From contig NC_089447.1 of the NCBI RefSeq assembly GCF_026210795.1, positions 1,366,501 through 1,430,500 on the forward strand: a stretch of DNA of 64,000 nucleotides. The letters run 5' to 3'. The position numbers and the translations under genes were made by a program. The DNA comes from Rhizophagus irregularis (lineage: Eukaryota; Glomeromycota; Glomeromycetes; Glomerales; Glomeraceae). How positions within the stretch are numbered: the first letter of the stretch is position 1; every line of letters starts with the position of its first letter. The notes below the pieces were generated by a model, which was given only the letters and a program-made list of their open reading frames with translations, was not told where the DNA came from and did not search any database. Shown piece after piece: positions 31,864 through 42,170 of the stretch.

Positions 31864-32181
31864 ATGATGCTCTATGAAATTGTATTACAAGACCTATTAA
31901 TTGAAGGAAATAGTTCTCACGAATTACAAGACGAACCTTATTCAGATGAAATAGATGATAAAACAAAAATTCATGTGATATACCGATATTTGTTAAGAGC
32001 TCAACGACTAAAACGACAAATTCCAGCTTTAGTTTTTGCATATTTTTTAAGACAGCTTATTGAACAAAAGGAACTAACAAAAAAGCAAGTTAGACAAATA
32101 GTTTCAGAACATTATTATTGGATTTCTGTTCGTGTTTATTATATTTTTGAGACAAATCCTATTCAAGTATTGGAAATTTAA
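31864..32181 (+). CDS. Unrecognised 105-residue frame before the 3' LTR
   Basis: ATG 31864 to TAA 32181, plus strand, between integrase and LTR. The protein starts acidic (EGNSSHELQDEPYSDEIDDK) and then becomes basic and helical (YLLRAQRLKRQIPALVFAYF). It is uninterrupted although the neighbouring pol is broken. I do not recognise it. Its place suggests an accessory protein of the element. From 31,078 to 31,863 I see no other feature. Confidence 0.45.
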   Translation: MMLYEIVLQDLLIEGNSSHELQDEPYSDEIDDKTKIHVIYRYLLRAQRLKRQIPALVFAYFLRQLIEQKELTKKQVRQIVSEHYYWISVRVYYIFETNPIQVLEI

Positions 32182-32203
32182 AGACTCACAGGAGTTCGTT
32201 CTT

Positions 32204-32215
32204 TAAGGGGGAAAG
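32204..32215 (+). promoter_or_regulatory. Polypurine tract of Ty3 copy B
   Basis: The purine run AAGGGGGAAAG directly precedes the TG of the 3' LTR, the expected position of the primer for plus-strand synthesis. Confidence 0.7.
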
Positions 32216-32854
32216 TGTTAAAATAGACATGTGGCGCAGTAATTTTATGTAGATCAATTTTGTAGATCATTTCATAGATCTTTTGATTTTTCGATTTTCT
32301 TGATTTTCTTGATTTATAAATATTTATTTGATAAATCTGATAAATCTGATAAATTTGATATATTTGATTTATTTATTTTATTAATTTTATTATTTTATTT
32401 GCTATATTTTATTTATTTGATATATTTATTTTATTTTATTTATTTATTTTGTTTTATTTATTTTATTTATTTATTATATTTGTTTTATTTATTTTATCAA
32501 ATATTTTTGATTTTTATTTTATTATAAATAGTGATAGGATTTTACCAAGTAGGGGGAGGTCAGTCAATTAGTTAAGAATTGTATTGTAGTATTCAAGTTA
32601 TACAAAAAGAGTATTATTCCCAATAGTATAATTCAAGATAGTTAATTTCGCAACCAAGAGATTATCTATATTTTTCGTCATATTTAAAATCTTACATTAT
32701 TTTAATAAAAACCTATTTTCTTTAACTGAACATCTAACATTATTTCACATGATTATTTGTGATCAACTTAAAACTCTCCTATTAAGTTAAACTCCAGTTA
32801 ACCTATTAAAGCGTTAAAGTTTTTCAGTCGGCTTTAATCGTTAACAGGATAACA
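32216..32854 (+). repeat. Ty3 copy B 3' LTR, 639 bp
   Basis: Starts TGTTAAAATAGACATG, ends AACAGGATAACA, followed by ATAT (32855-32858). It aligns with the minus-strand LTR at 21917-22518; much of the length difference lies in the AT-rich U3 (TTTATTTATTTTATT-type runs, 32,330-32,530). A TATAAATAG box-like sequence occurs near 32,525. The stretch 32,859-33,322 beyond it is AT-rich with no gene. Confidence 0.9.
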
Positions 32855-33330
32855 ATATTCATTTATTAATTAGTTATATATCAATAATAGAAATATCAGT
32901 CAATTCGTTATAATAAAAGGATTCTAAAGAGCTATAATTCATCCTTATAGGATTATTAGATGATGAAAAATCATACATTTACAAATATAACAAATTATGA
33001 CTAAATTTGAGATTAAAATTGAGCTAAAATTGTTTGAAGATTTTTAATCCAAAAGTAATATAAATAATGGCTTGAAATTACAAAAATTTAAATTTAACAA
33101 TATTTTTGTCATAGTACCATTACATCAGATTCTGATCTTTAATCCTTAAAAATACATAGATATTAAATTTATCTAAAGATACAACAGTTACAAAAACTAT
33201 ATTAAAATTTTATTATATTTTTTAAACATTTCAAATATTTTTATTTAAAAAATTTGATAAATTTGCATGAAAAAATTATTTTTAAGAAATAATTAATCTA
33301 TTATAATAGTTTCCTAATATGTATTAATAC

Positions 33331-33555
33331 TATACATGTAGCTGAAACCTCTATGAAGCTGGACAGGGTTTCAGACTTTCAGTAATTTAATTATAATAAA
33401 TTATTAAAAACTATCCAGAAATCCATCTGAAACTCCAAAGACTTTATATTATAGTTTCGGCTGGATGTAAAGATTAATTTTTATCATTTTTTAACTTAAT
33501 TTTGATTTAAAGATGTGGCTGAAAATCACGTGAAAAGGTTTCGGCTACAAGTATA
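33331..33555. mobile_element. hAT-type MITE, 225 bp, TATACATGTAGCTGAAACC ends
   Basis: Ends TATACATGTAGCTGAAACC and GGTTTCGGCTACAAGTATA are inverted repeats with an exact 8-bp duplication ATTAATAC (33323-33330 and 33556-33563). The host sequence broken by it recurs uninterrupted at 34,463-34,520, which confirms the insertion. Confidence 0.85.
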
Positions 33556-33563
33556 ATTAATAC

Positions 33564-34680
33564 CTTTCACTGGTTCTGAGATGGATCACAAATTAATTTT
33601 CTATTATATTTCTTTATTCAGATAGTTGATTCTTTGACTTCTTAGATGTATAAAAATTTGGTAAGATGTCTATTTTTTTTAATTCTTTAACAAAACATTT
33701 TACTAATATTCTCTATTTTAGGCTGTCAGGCTTCATATTTATTATAAGAGTATAGTACATATAGATATATTAATGGAAATATAGTCACTCAGTTTCTTGG
33801 AGTATTTGGATATACAAGATTTTGAACAGTTAAGGTGTTAACATTAAATATGGAAGTCTATTTTTTTAGATGATATGTAAAATTTCAGTGATATGTCAGC
33901 CTTTTTACTAGTATTTTTTTAATTTCTTTTTAATGAAATATGCTAATATTTTATTTATTCTCTTTTTAAAGGGCTAGTTAAGATCTAGTGATCATAGAAA
34001 GATGAAATTATATTTGTTAGATTCCTTTTATTAAGACACATTTAATGGTAATAAAATCATAACTCTAAAATTGATAAATAAAAAGTTATATTAATTTATA
34101 AATTTTTAGATTTTATAAGTTATTCTGTCACATAATATTTGTAGAAGGATAATTTTATTTCTATCAGATTCTTCTTATTAAGATGCATTAAATGGTAGTA
34201 ATTTAATATTTCTAAGGTTAATGGATAAAAAGATATTTCAATTTAAAAAATTTAGCTACTATTTGTTTTAATTTGTCAATCATTTACTTTTAAAAAATCA
34301 TTAATCAAATTAAACTTTTTTTTGATTTTTACTTAGAAAATACTATAGAATTTATTATAAAAATATTGGTTTATGTAATAAAATATTTTAAGGTATTTAA
34401 AAGTGTCTTTAATTAAAAAATAAAATTACAGGCAAATTTGGCCGCAAAACAGTTTAAGGGATAATAGTTCTCTAATATATATTAGTACCTTTCACTGATT
34501 CTGAGGTGGATCACAAATTAAAGAAAAACTTGCAAATTTGCATTTAAAGATATATATTCATGGAAACTAATTAAAGAGTAAACCATTTATAAAAGGAAAA
34601 AAAAAAGTAACCATTTATTAATATCAAAGAAGAGAATTAAAAAAAAATATTTTATTGAAACCTATATCTAAAGAATCAAA
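33564..34680. other. AT-rich repeat-derived DNA without genes
   Basis: The segment beginning CCTTTCACTGGTTCTGAG (33,562) is repeated at about 34,488 (CCTTTCACTGATTCTGAG), giving two direct copies about 0.9 kb apart. The end of a TATCC-type TIR element (CAGTTTAAGGGATA) lies at about 34,430-34,466. No reading frame is convincing. Confidence 0.5.
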
Positions 34681-35549
34681 TAAAGATGCGATCCGGATGA
34701 AATTTTACAATCCGTAATCTGCACAGATCAATCCAGATTATCATAGGATTAAATCCGGATAATCCGGATTAACTTAAAATTTTTGGGTATCTCGGCATCC
34801 AACGATCGTATAGAGATGCAATATAGCTCATTCGAATCGTTGCATTGAGACGATTCGAATGAGCTATAGTACATCTCTGTACGATCACTGGATGCCGAGA
34901 TAATTGGCAAAATGTGAAACATCGGCATTTTTATTTTACGATCAAGCAAAATTTTACAGTTTGCCGAATATCTCGGCATCTAGTGATCATACAGAGATGC
35001 CAATAGCTCATTCGAATCGTCTCAATGCAACGATTCGAATGAGCTATTGTGCATCCCTGTACGATCGTTGGATGCCGAGATATTCGGCAAACTGTCAAAA
35101 ATTGGTAGTATCGTAAATAAAAAATGCCGATTTTTGACAGTTTGCCGAATATCTCGGCATCCAACGATCGTACAGGGATGCACTATATCTCATTCGATTC
35201 GTTGCATTGAGGCGATTCGAATGAGCTATTGTGCATCTCTGTACGATCACTGGATGACGAGATATTCGGCAAAACATAAAATTTTGCATAATCGTAAAAT
35301 AAAAATGCCAATATTTGACGTTTATCCGAATATCTCGGTATCCAGTGATCGTACAGAGATGCACAATAGCTCATTCAAATCGTCTCATTACAACGATTCG
35401 AATGAGCTATTGTGCATCTCTGTACAATCATTGGATGCTGTTTCGGATTAAAACGGATATCTTTAATCCATCTGAATGCATCTATTATCCGTTCGGATCA
35501 GATGGATTGGTGGATGATCCAAATTTTCAGATTTTGGATCGCATCTCTA
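34681..35549. mobile_element. hAT-like non-autonomous element made of four hairpin units
   Basis: Ends TAAAGATGCGATCC and GGATCGCATCTCTA with an exact 8-bp duplication GAATCAAA (34673-34680 and 35550-35557). Inside are four palindromic units of about 115-120 bp (about 34,787-34,902, 34,965-35,086, 35,150-35,266, 35,330-35,440), each with arms like GAGATGCACAATAGCTCATT and a centre like CGAATCGTCTCAATGCAACG. TATCTCGGCATCC and GATGCCGAGATA flank most units. The overlapping open frames on both strands are translations of the palindromes and not genes. Confidence 0.85.
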
Positions 35550-35557
35550 GAATCAAA

Positions 35558-36164
35558 AATCCATCTAAAAGTAACAAAAAATGAAGTCGTTAAGTTAATA
35601 TTACATTAAAATAAAAAGTTTTAAGAATATAAAAAAAATACCTTTTCTACCAAAATTTATATATCTAAAAATTCAACTGCCTAAAAAAAGAATAAATCAG
35701 AACATTAAAATAAAAGAATAAAATTTAATAAAAAAACTCTTTAGAATCTTCTATCAAAATCTATGTATCCAAGAATTTGGTTGTTTAATAATATTAGTAT
35801 AATATTTTGATAAAAAAAAAAACTTAATAAATCAGTCTTTGGAATTTCCTACCAAAAATTTATACATTTAAGTATCTGATTATCTAAAAAAAAAACTAAT
35901 AAATCAAAAATGATAGTAAAATGTTTTTCAAAAATATTTTTGAGTTTATCTATTAAAATTCTATGCAGATATCTGTCTAAAAAGAGAAAAAAAATTAGTA
36001 ATATAATCATTTATTAATATTAAAGTAAATAATTAAAAAAAAAAATATTTTACCAAAACTTGTATCTAAAGAGCTGAAAATTATCTAAAAAATAATAAAA
36101 ATAAAATCAATAAATTAATATTATATTAATATATAAAGTCTAAGAATATAAAAAATATACCATA
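35558..36164. repeat. Degenerate AT-rich tandem repeat
   Basis: Loosely repeated blocks of about 120-130 bp contain phrases like CTACCAAAATTTATATATCTAA and AAAAAACTAATAAATCA. The same type of sequence precedes the element at 34681, which therefore inserted into this array. No gene is seen. Confidence 0.5.
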
Positions 36165-36172
36165 ATTAAAAC

Positions 36173-38452
36173 TAGAGTTCTGAACGGTTCCAGTTTGAAC
36201 TGGAAATCGATCTGAAACTAACCAAAAATTTGGTTCAGTTCTCAGTTTGGTTTTGGAACCAGAACCGTTCAGTTTTATCTGATTTTAAGAAAAAATGCAA
36301 AAATTGAAATAAATCGGCAACCAGTGATCGTAAAATTGTCTTATCAAGACGTGTCAAATGGTAGTAAGATCATCTTTCTAGCCTCGATATATCACGAGAT
36401 AATCAATGCTAAACATTTTTTATGAAACTAGTGATAGAATCGTATTTATTGATCCTAGAGAAATGATCTTGACATCATTCGATAGGTCTTAATGAGACGA
36501 ATCTAATGAGCCCTTTTTTATTTTTTTATGGTCACTACATAACAAGTTATCTTAATTTTTGCATTTTTTTAAATTTTTGAACGTCAAAAAAATAAAAATT
36601 CTGATCTAAGATATAACCCATCTTCTACTGATTGTATTGAAACTAAAGCTCTGAACAGGTTGGTTTGGTCTGAATTATAGATGGTTCAGATTAGAGCCAA
36701 AATCCATAAAGAACCGAAACAAAAAACTGGTAGTTCAGTTCAGTTTAATCCGATTTTTATAAAAATGCGAAAAATCAAATAGCCATTCATCTAGTGATCG
36801 TACAAAGTCAAGCCATATATCATTGGATTTGTCTTAATAAGACGCGTTGAATGGTGATAAGATCATGTCTTTAGCATTGATAGATCACAAGTTAACTTAC
36901 GCTAAATGATTTATCAATAATTGGAATTATCAAGTTATCTATCAGTGCTAGAGATATAATCTTACACCATTCGACGCGTCTCAATGAGACAAATTCAATG
37001 AATATTAATTCATCTATACACGATCACTGGATAGCGAATAATGTCAAGTTTTGCATTTTTTTTAAAATTTTCAAGCATTAAAAATTAAAAATTCTGATAC
37101 ATGAATTTATTTGTCATCCAATGGTCGTACAAATATGAATTAGGACTTATTGGATTCGTGCGATAAACACGTCGAATGGTGGTAAGATCGTGTCTCTGTC
37201 AATAGATCGTAAGTTAATTTACGCTAAATAATTTATAAAAAAATGGTATTATGCAAATATCTATTGATGCTGAAGACGTTATCTTACTCATTCCGACAAC
37301 TGCATCGAAACGAATCCAATATCCTAATTCATATTTGTACAACCATTAGATGATGAATAAATTTATATATCGGAATTTTTAATTTTTAACGCTCAAAAAA
37401 TTTTAAAAAAATGCAAAACTTGACATTATTTGCCATCAAGTAGTCATATACAGACAAATTTATATTTATTGGATTCATCTCACTGAGATGTGTCGAATGG
37501 TGCTAAGATCATATTTCTAGCACTGATAGATAGCTTGCTAATTCTAATTATTTATAAATCATTTAGTGTGGGTTAACGTATGATTTATCAATGCTAGAGA
37601 CATGATCTTACTACCATTCGACGTGTCTCGTTAAGACGAATCCAATGATATATAGCTCGACTTTATACGATTACTAAATGGACAGCTATTCAATTTTTGC
37701 ATTTTTATAAAAAATCAGATTAAACTGAACCGAACTGCCAGTTTTTCGGTTCTAATACCTGAACTGAACTGAACCAAATTTTGAGCCAGTTTCAGATTGG
37801 TTTTCCAGTTTAGCCTGAACTGTTTAGAGCTTTAATTAAAACAATCTTTAGCTCATTAGAACTGTCTCAATGGAATGTGTTGAATGACGGTAAGATCATA
37901 TCTCTAGCATCGATAGATACCTTTTTAATGCTGATTTTCTAAAATGGCTTAACATGATTTATCTTATGATATACCGATGCTAGAGACATGATCTTACCGT
38001 CATTCAACACATCTCATTGAGATGGTTCTAATGAACTAAATATTGTTTCAACTTTCAATACAATCAGTAAAAGATGGGTTATATCTTAGATCGGAATTTT
38101 TATTTTTTGACGTTCAAAAGTTTAAAAAAATGCAAAAATTAAGATAACTCATTATGTAGTGATCAAAAAAAATGAAAAAGGGCTCATTAGATTCAGTTCA
38201 TTAAGACCTATTAAATGATGCTAAGATTATTTCTTTAGGATTAATAGATATGATTTTATCGCTAGTATTGCACATGTTTTTATACAATCACTGGTTGCTG
38301 AGTTATTTCGATTTTTGCATTTTTTCTTAAAATAAAATAGAACTGAACTAAACCAAACGGTTCTGGTTTCAAAACTGAACTGAAAACTGAACCGAATTTT
38401 TGTTCAGTTTCAAATCGGTTCTTGGTTCAAACCAAAACTGTTCAGAGCTCTA
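36173..38452. mobile_element. Long palindromic TIR element, outer copy
   Basis: The ends TAGAGTTCTGAACGG and CTGTTCAGAGCTCTA open terminal inverted repeats of about 115 bp (phrases such as TTGGTTCAGTT and GGAACCAGAACCG). ATTAAAAC and ATTAAATT flank it as a possible 8-bp duplication, 6 of 8 identical. The arms contain hairpin modules with AAGACGTGTCAAATGGTAGT and TGATCGTA-type motifs. Removing the inner element leaves about 1.1 kb that is itself close to one palindrome. No coding frame. Confidence 0.75.
36644..37834. mobile_element. Long palindromic TIR element, inner copy nested in its relative
   Basis: Ends TAAAGCTCTGAACAGG and CTGTTTAGAGCTTTA, the same family as the outer element, with flanks ATTGAAAC (36636-36643) and ATTAAAAC (37835-37842) as an 8-bp duplication with one mismatch. 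The whole 1,191 bp folds on itself around a centre near 37,240, and each arm has further hairpins (for example CATTCGACGCGTCTCAATGA near 36,973). Confidence 0.78.
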
Positions 38453-38460
38453 ATTAAATT

Positions 38461-39579
38461 ATTTGGTAAAATTTGAAATTGCTGTAGTTGTATAGTAATA
38501 GCATCATTTGGTATTACCATTCTTTTGATGATGAGTGGTAAAACTGCATATAGTTAATTCAAAATTCCACTTAAATTAAATGAATTTTCAATATGTAGTA
38601 TTTTACAAAATAGCAAAGAAGTCCAATTAATTATTTTTTTATTTAGGATAAAATTCCTATAATTCATAAATTTATATTTGAAACATTTAATTGATATTAC
38701 TCAAGTAAATAGTAGTAAAGTCTTTATATTTAAGTAATCTTTGTTAAATTCTTTCAGTCATACTTTATGCCTTTCACACTGAAGTTGTTTTTGCAAACTT
38801 AAGTTATTTATATTTATGAAGAAATATGAAAATGATAAAATTGTTGATTAATATAAGATTTTATCAAACTGATGATATTTATGAAAACCTAAAATAAAGA
38901 AATTTTGCTAAATTTCTTTTGAAAATTAACAATAGCAAATATTCTGTTATTCTAGATATAAATAACATAATAAACATAATGGACCATTCTTCAAATATGG
39001 TAATTCCTAAAGAAAAATTATTAGATCTTATTAATTATAATATTTTATTTATCCAAACTTAATCAAAAATTTTAGCAATATGCTATTTTCTTTCTAATAA
39101 TTAACCAATTTTCAGGTGAATTTTTGTACATACTCTGTAAATTTAATAGATGATAATAACATGAAACAGCTTTAATTATATTCACCAGAATTTTTAAGAT
39201 CATTAAGAATTTTTAGCTTTTTGCCTGATGAATTAAAATTAAAAATGAGAGTTCTGATCATATTCTTACGAAATCTAAATTCTTTTCAAGGACTTTGCAA
39301 TAGAATTTAATTAATTTGTTATAATCTTCATAGCAAAGTAATCAATACAGAAACTATGACAAATCTACATATTAGTAGTTGTATTTTTATACCCTTTGTT
39401 TTAAAATGTTACCAATTTCTACTACATGTATTTTTCATAACAGTCAATAACCATATAGATTTCTATTTACTATAATTGAATTTTTTATATAGTCAACTAT
39501 ATATTGCTTTCATTTAATAATTACTTCATATCAATACATTAAAATTTTTATTAATGATGACTAAAAATACTAAATAAAA
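38461..39579. other. AT-rich DNA without recognised features
   Basis: Short frame scraps occur (for example around 38,900-39,300), but all are broken every 20-50 codons and none is recognisable. Confidence 0.5.
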
Positions 39580-39587
39580 ACATTATC

Positions 39588-39831
39588 TAAGGTTGCTTGT
39601 CTAAACCTCTTCAAAATCCTACGATTAGTTTTGTCAAAATTTTACTATAGATTTATTATAGTTTTGGCAGAGTTTTGGCAGTTTTAGCATTTATAATAAG
39701 TTTCAGCAGTTTTGCCTTTCTCCAAAGTTTTGCCAGTTTTTTAATATAACTTTAATATAGTTTTAGCAGAATTTCACTTTTTGGCGAAACGCCATCTTGC
39801 CTAAACCCCTAGGTTTCGGCAAGCAACCTTA
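39588..39831. mobile_element. hAT-type MITE, 244 bp, TAAGGTTGCTTG family copy 2
   Basis: Ends TAAGGTTGCTTG and CAAGCAACCTTA with an exact 8-bp duplication ACATTATC (39580-39587 and 39832-39839). Same orientation and length as the copy at 22727. Confidence 0.92.
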
Positions 39832-40089
39832 ACATTATCTATAGTGAAATTTTTTAATAAATAATATTTCAGTATTAATAAAATAAAAAATTTTATACTT
39901 TTAATACTTCTATAGTGAAATGTTGTTAAGTAATGCAATATATGATGGTGACTTTATTATAAGATTTAAAAGATTTAATATATTTTGACTTAATTTACTA
40001 AGTCACCTAAATGCTATACTACTAATTGTCAAAATATTTAATTATTTATACTAAATTTCAAAATATTTTATATAATATATATTATTTAT

Positions 40090-40286
40090 AGGGTTTTGCA
40101 ATTTGATTTAATATTTGACATTTAATTTGAATTTAACAAATTCAAATCAGTTTAATTTGAATTTGATTTGATTTGAAAATTCTTTAATTTAATTAGTCAA
40201 TTTGATAAATATTTAATATGATTTAAATTTAATTTGATTTGACAAATTCAAATTAGCTTTATATAATTTAATTTTAAGAAACCCTA
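40090..40286. mobile_element. MITE, 197 bp, AGGGTTTTGC ends
   Basis: The ends AGGGTTT and AAACCCTA are inverted, with an exact 9-bp duplication ATTATTTAT (40081-40089 and 40287-40295). The interior consists of TTTGAATTTGATTTG-type phrases in both orientations. The 9-bp duplication hints at a Mutator-like origin, though an AT-rich duplication is weak evidence. Confidence 0.6.
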
Positions 40287-40350
40287 ATTATTTATATATA
40301 TATAGGATGAAAATTTTGAAAAAATACTTCTAAAATAAAAATTTCATATA

Positions 40351-40543
40351 CAGTCGACTCCTTATATAGTCACCCCCTGTATAATTACATCATATAAAAT
40401 TCCCCTTTATAAGCACACCATATTTTGGCCCAATGTACTAATAAATATATTAAAAACCTCTTTTGTAACACAACATACGACTTTTTTATAATCACATCCT
40501 TTTTTTCAGTTCTGAGGGTGTAACTATAAAGGGTGGATAACTG
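40351..40543. mobile_element. pogo-type MITE, 193 bp
   Basis: Ends CAGTCGACTCC and GGTGGATAACTG are flanked by TA on both sides (40349-40350 and 40544-40545). Inner arms share TATAGTCACCCCCTGTATAA-like sequence. The CAGT start and TA target fit non-autonomous pogo/Tigger elements. The following 40,546-40,950 is AT-rich without features. Confidence 0.75.
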
Positions 40544-40958
40544 TAACTAATAAATAACTTTTATAATTAATTTATCTATATATTATTCAGAATTCTAAGT
40601 AAACAACATATGTATTTTTATAATTTGAATAATAATTTAAATATCTTTTATCTAACTCAGTAAATATATATATAGTTAAATTTTTTAATTTATAATAATT
40701 CAATTAATATTAGTACTAAAAATACAATTTTACTATTATTAAATTTCTTTTATTAAATGAATTTAAATCAGTAGATTATTTAAAAAACAGGAGTAAATAG
40801 AATAAAAAATTTGAAAAATACCTCTAAAATAAGTAACTTTTATAGTTAATTTATTTATATATTATTCAAAATCCTATTTTAAATCTTTTTTTACTATATA
40901 TAAAATGGGATATTTTCAAAATTTCTTATTTTATATACCTATTTCTAAGTGATTCAGT

Positions 40959-41202
40959 TAAGGTTGCTTGCCGAAACCTAGGGGTTTAGGCAAGATGGCA
41001 TTTCGCCGAAAAGCGAAATTCTGCCGAAACTATATTAAAGTTATATTAAAAAACTGGCGAAACTTTGGAGAAAGGCGAAACTGCCGAAACTTATTATAAA
41101 TGCCGAAACTGCCGAAACTCTGCCGAAACTATAATAAATCTATAGTAAAATTTTGACGAAACTAATCGTAGGTTTTTGAAGAAGTTTAGACAAACAACCA
41201 TA
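40959..41202. mobile_element. hAT-type MITE, 244 bp, TAAGGTTGCTTG family copy 3
   Basis: Opposite orientation to copies 1 and 2, starting TAAGGTTGCTTGCCGAAACC, with an exact 8-bp duplication GATTCAGT (40951-40958 and 41203-41210). Its left end preserves the terminus best; the right end is slightly mutated (AACAACCATA). Confidence 0.92.
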
Positions 41203-41210
41203 GATTCAGT

Positions 41211-42170
41211 AATCGGATTTTGACAAATTTAAGTTTATTGGATCCATCTTAATAAGATGAATCCAATGGTAATAAAATTACATTTAAAAATGCATTTTAC
41301 TATACATTATCTCTAAGTTATTTAAGAAATATCTTAATAAAATAAATCTATTTATCCTTTTATAATTACTATTGAGAAGTTAATGCAAATTAATACTTGC
41401 AAAAACTAGTAAATTTGAAAATATTATACATTTTTTTTCTTTAATGTTCATTTTATCTTTTTATATAAAATAGTTTAAAATTAAAGGATTTACCTATATA
41501 AGAATATTTGCTCATTTCTTCTCATCAAATGATAAACACAAAGTTTGCTTTATCTGATATAAACTTTATGAAACCGTAATATCAATGCTATCCAAAACAG
41601 AAATTTTATTTTTATAAATAAAATAAAGGTGGAAATTGCTGCAGAGTTTAAAAAAAGACACAGTAATTAAGATTGCTTATAGGTAAAGCAAAGATTCTTC
41701 TATAAAGTCTTAATATCTGTCAAAAGATATAATTCAGTATATACTGTTAAAACAAATGCAAATAACCAAACCAAAAGACTTGTATAAATAAACTAATTGG
41801 CAATACATATATAAAAGATATTTACAACTTTTATTTTACAATGATCAAGTCAACAATATCCTTTCAATTCGTGCAATGATTAGTTTAACATTCTTTCACA
41901 TTTAACGTTCTAAAGCTTTTAACACTTCAATCATAAATTAAGTTATTTCTATATAAATGAATGAATACTTTCTAGAGAATAAAATTTTTGTACATAGTAA
42001 CCTAAAAATCATCTCATTACATATGTTGCTCTTCAATATATTATAAAATGATTGCAGAATTACATTATATAAATTTCTCACATTTTGTCACAAATTAATG
42101 TTTATAAATCATTAAAAATAAAATAAATAACGACCCGACCCAATGTTGTTTTAAAATTTAAAAAAAATTT
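41211..42170. other. Intergenic DNA at the border of the repeat block
   Basis: A small hairpin remnant (TTATTGGATCCATCTTAATA near 41,227, followed by its inverted half) is the last repeat seen. The rest is AT-rich and probably includes the 3' UTR of the phosphatase gene. Confidence 0.5.

Noticed and set aside
32300-32527. Open frame of 75 codons rich in Ile, Tyr and Leu
   Set aside because: It lies in the AT-rich U3 part of the LTR; the apparent hydrophobic protein comes from TTTATTTAT repeats.
34787-35440. Regular repeats with about 180-bp spacing that might suggest a CRISPR array, and several overlapping open frames on both strands
   Set aside because: The units are long palindromes inside a transposon with terminal repeats and target duplication, in a eukaryotic genome. 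The frames are mirror translations of the same palindromes.
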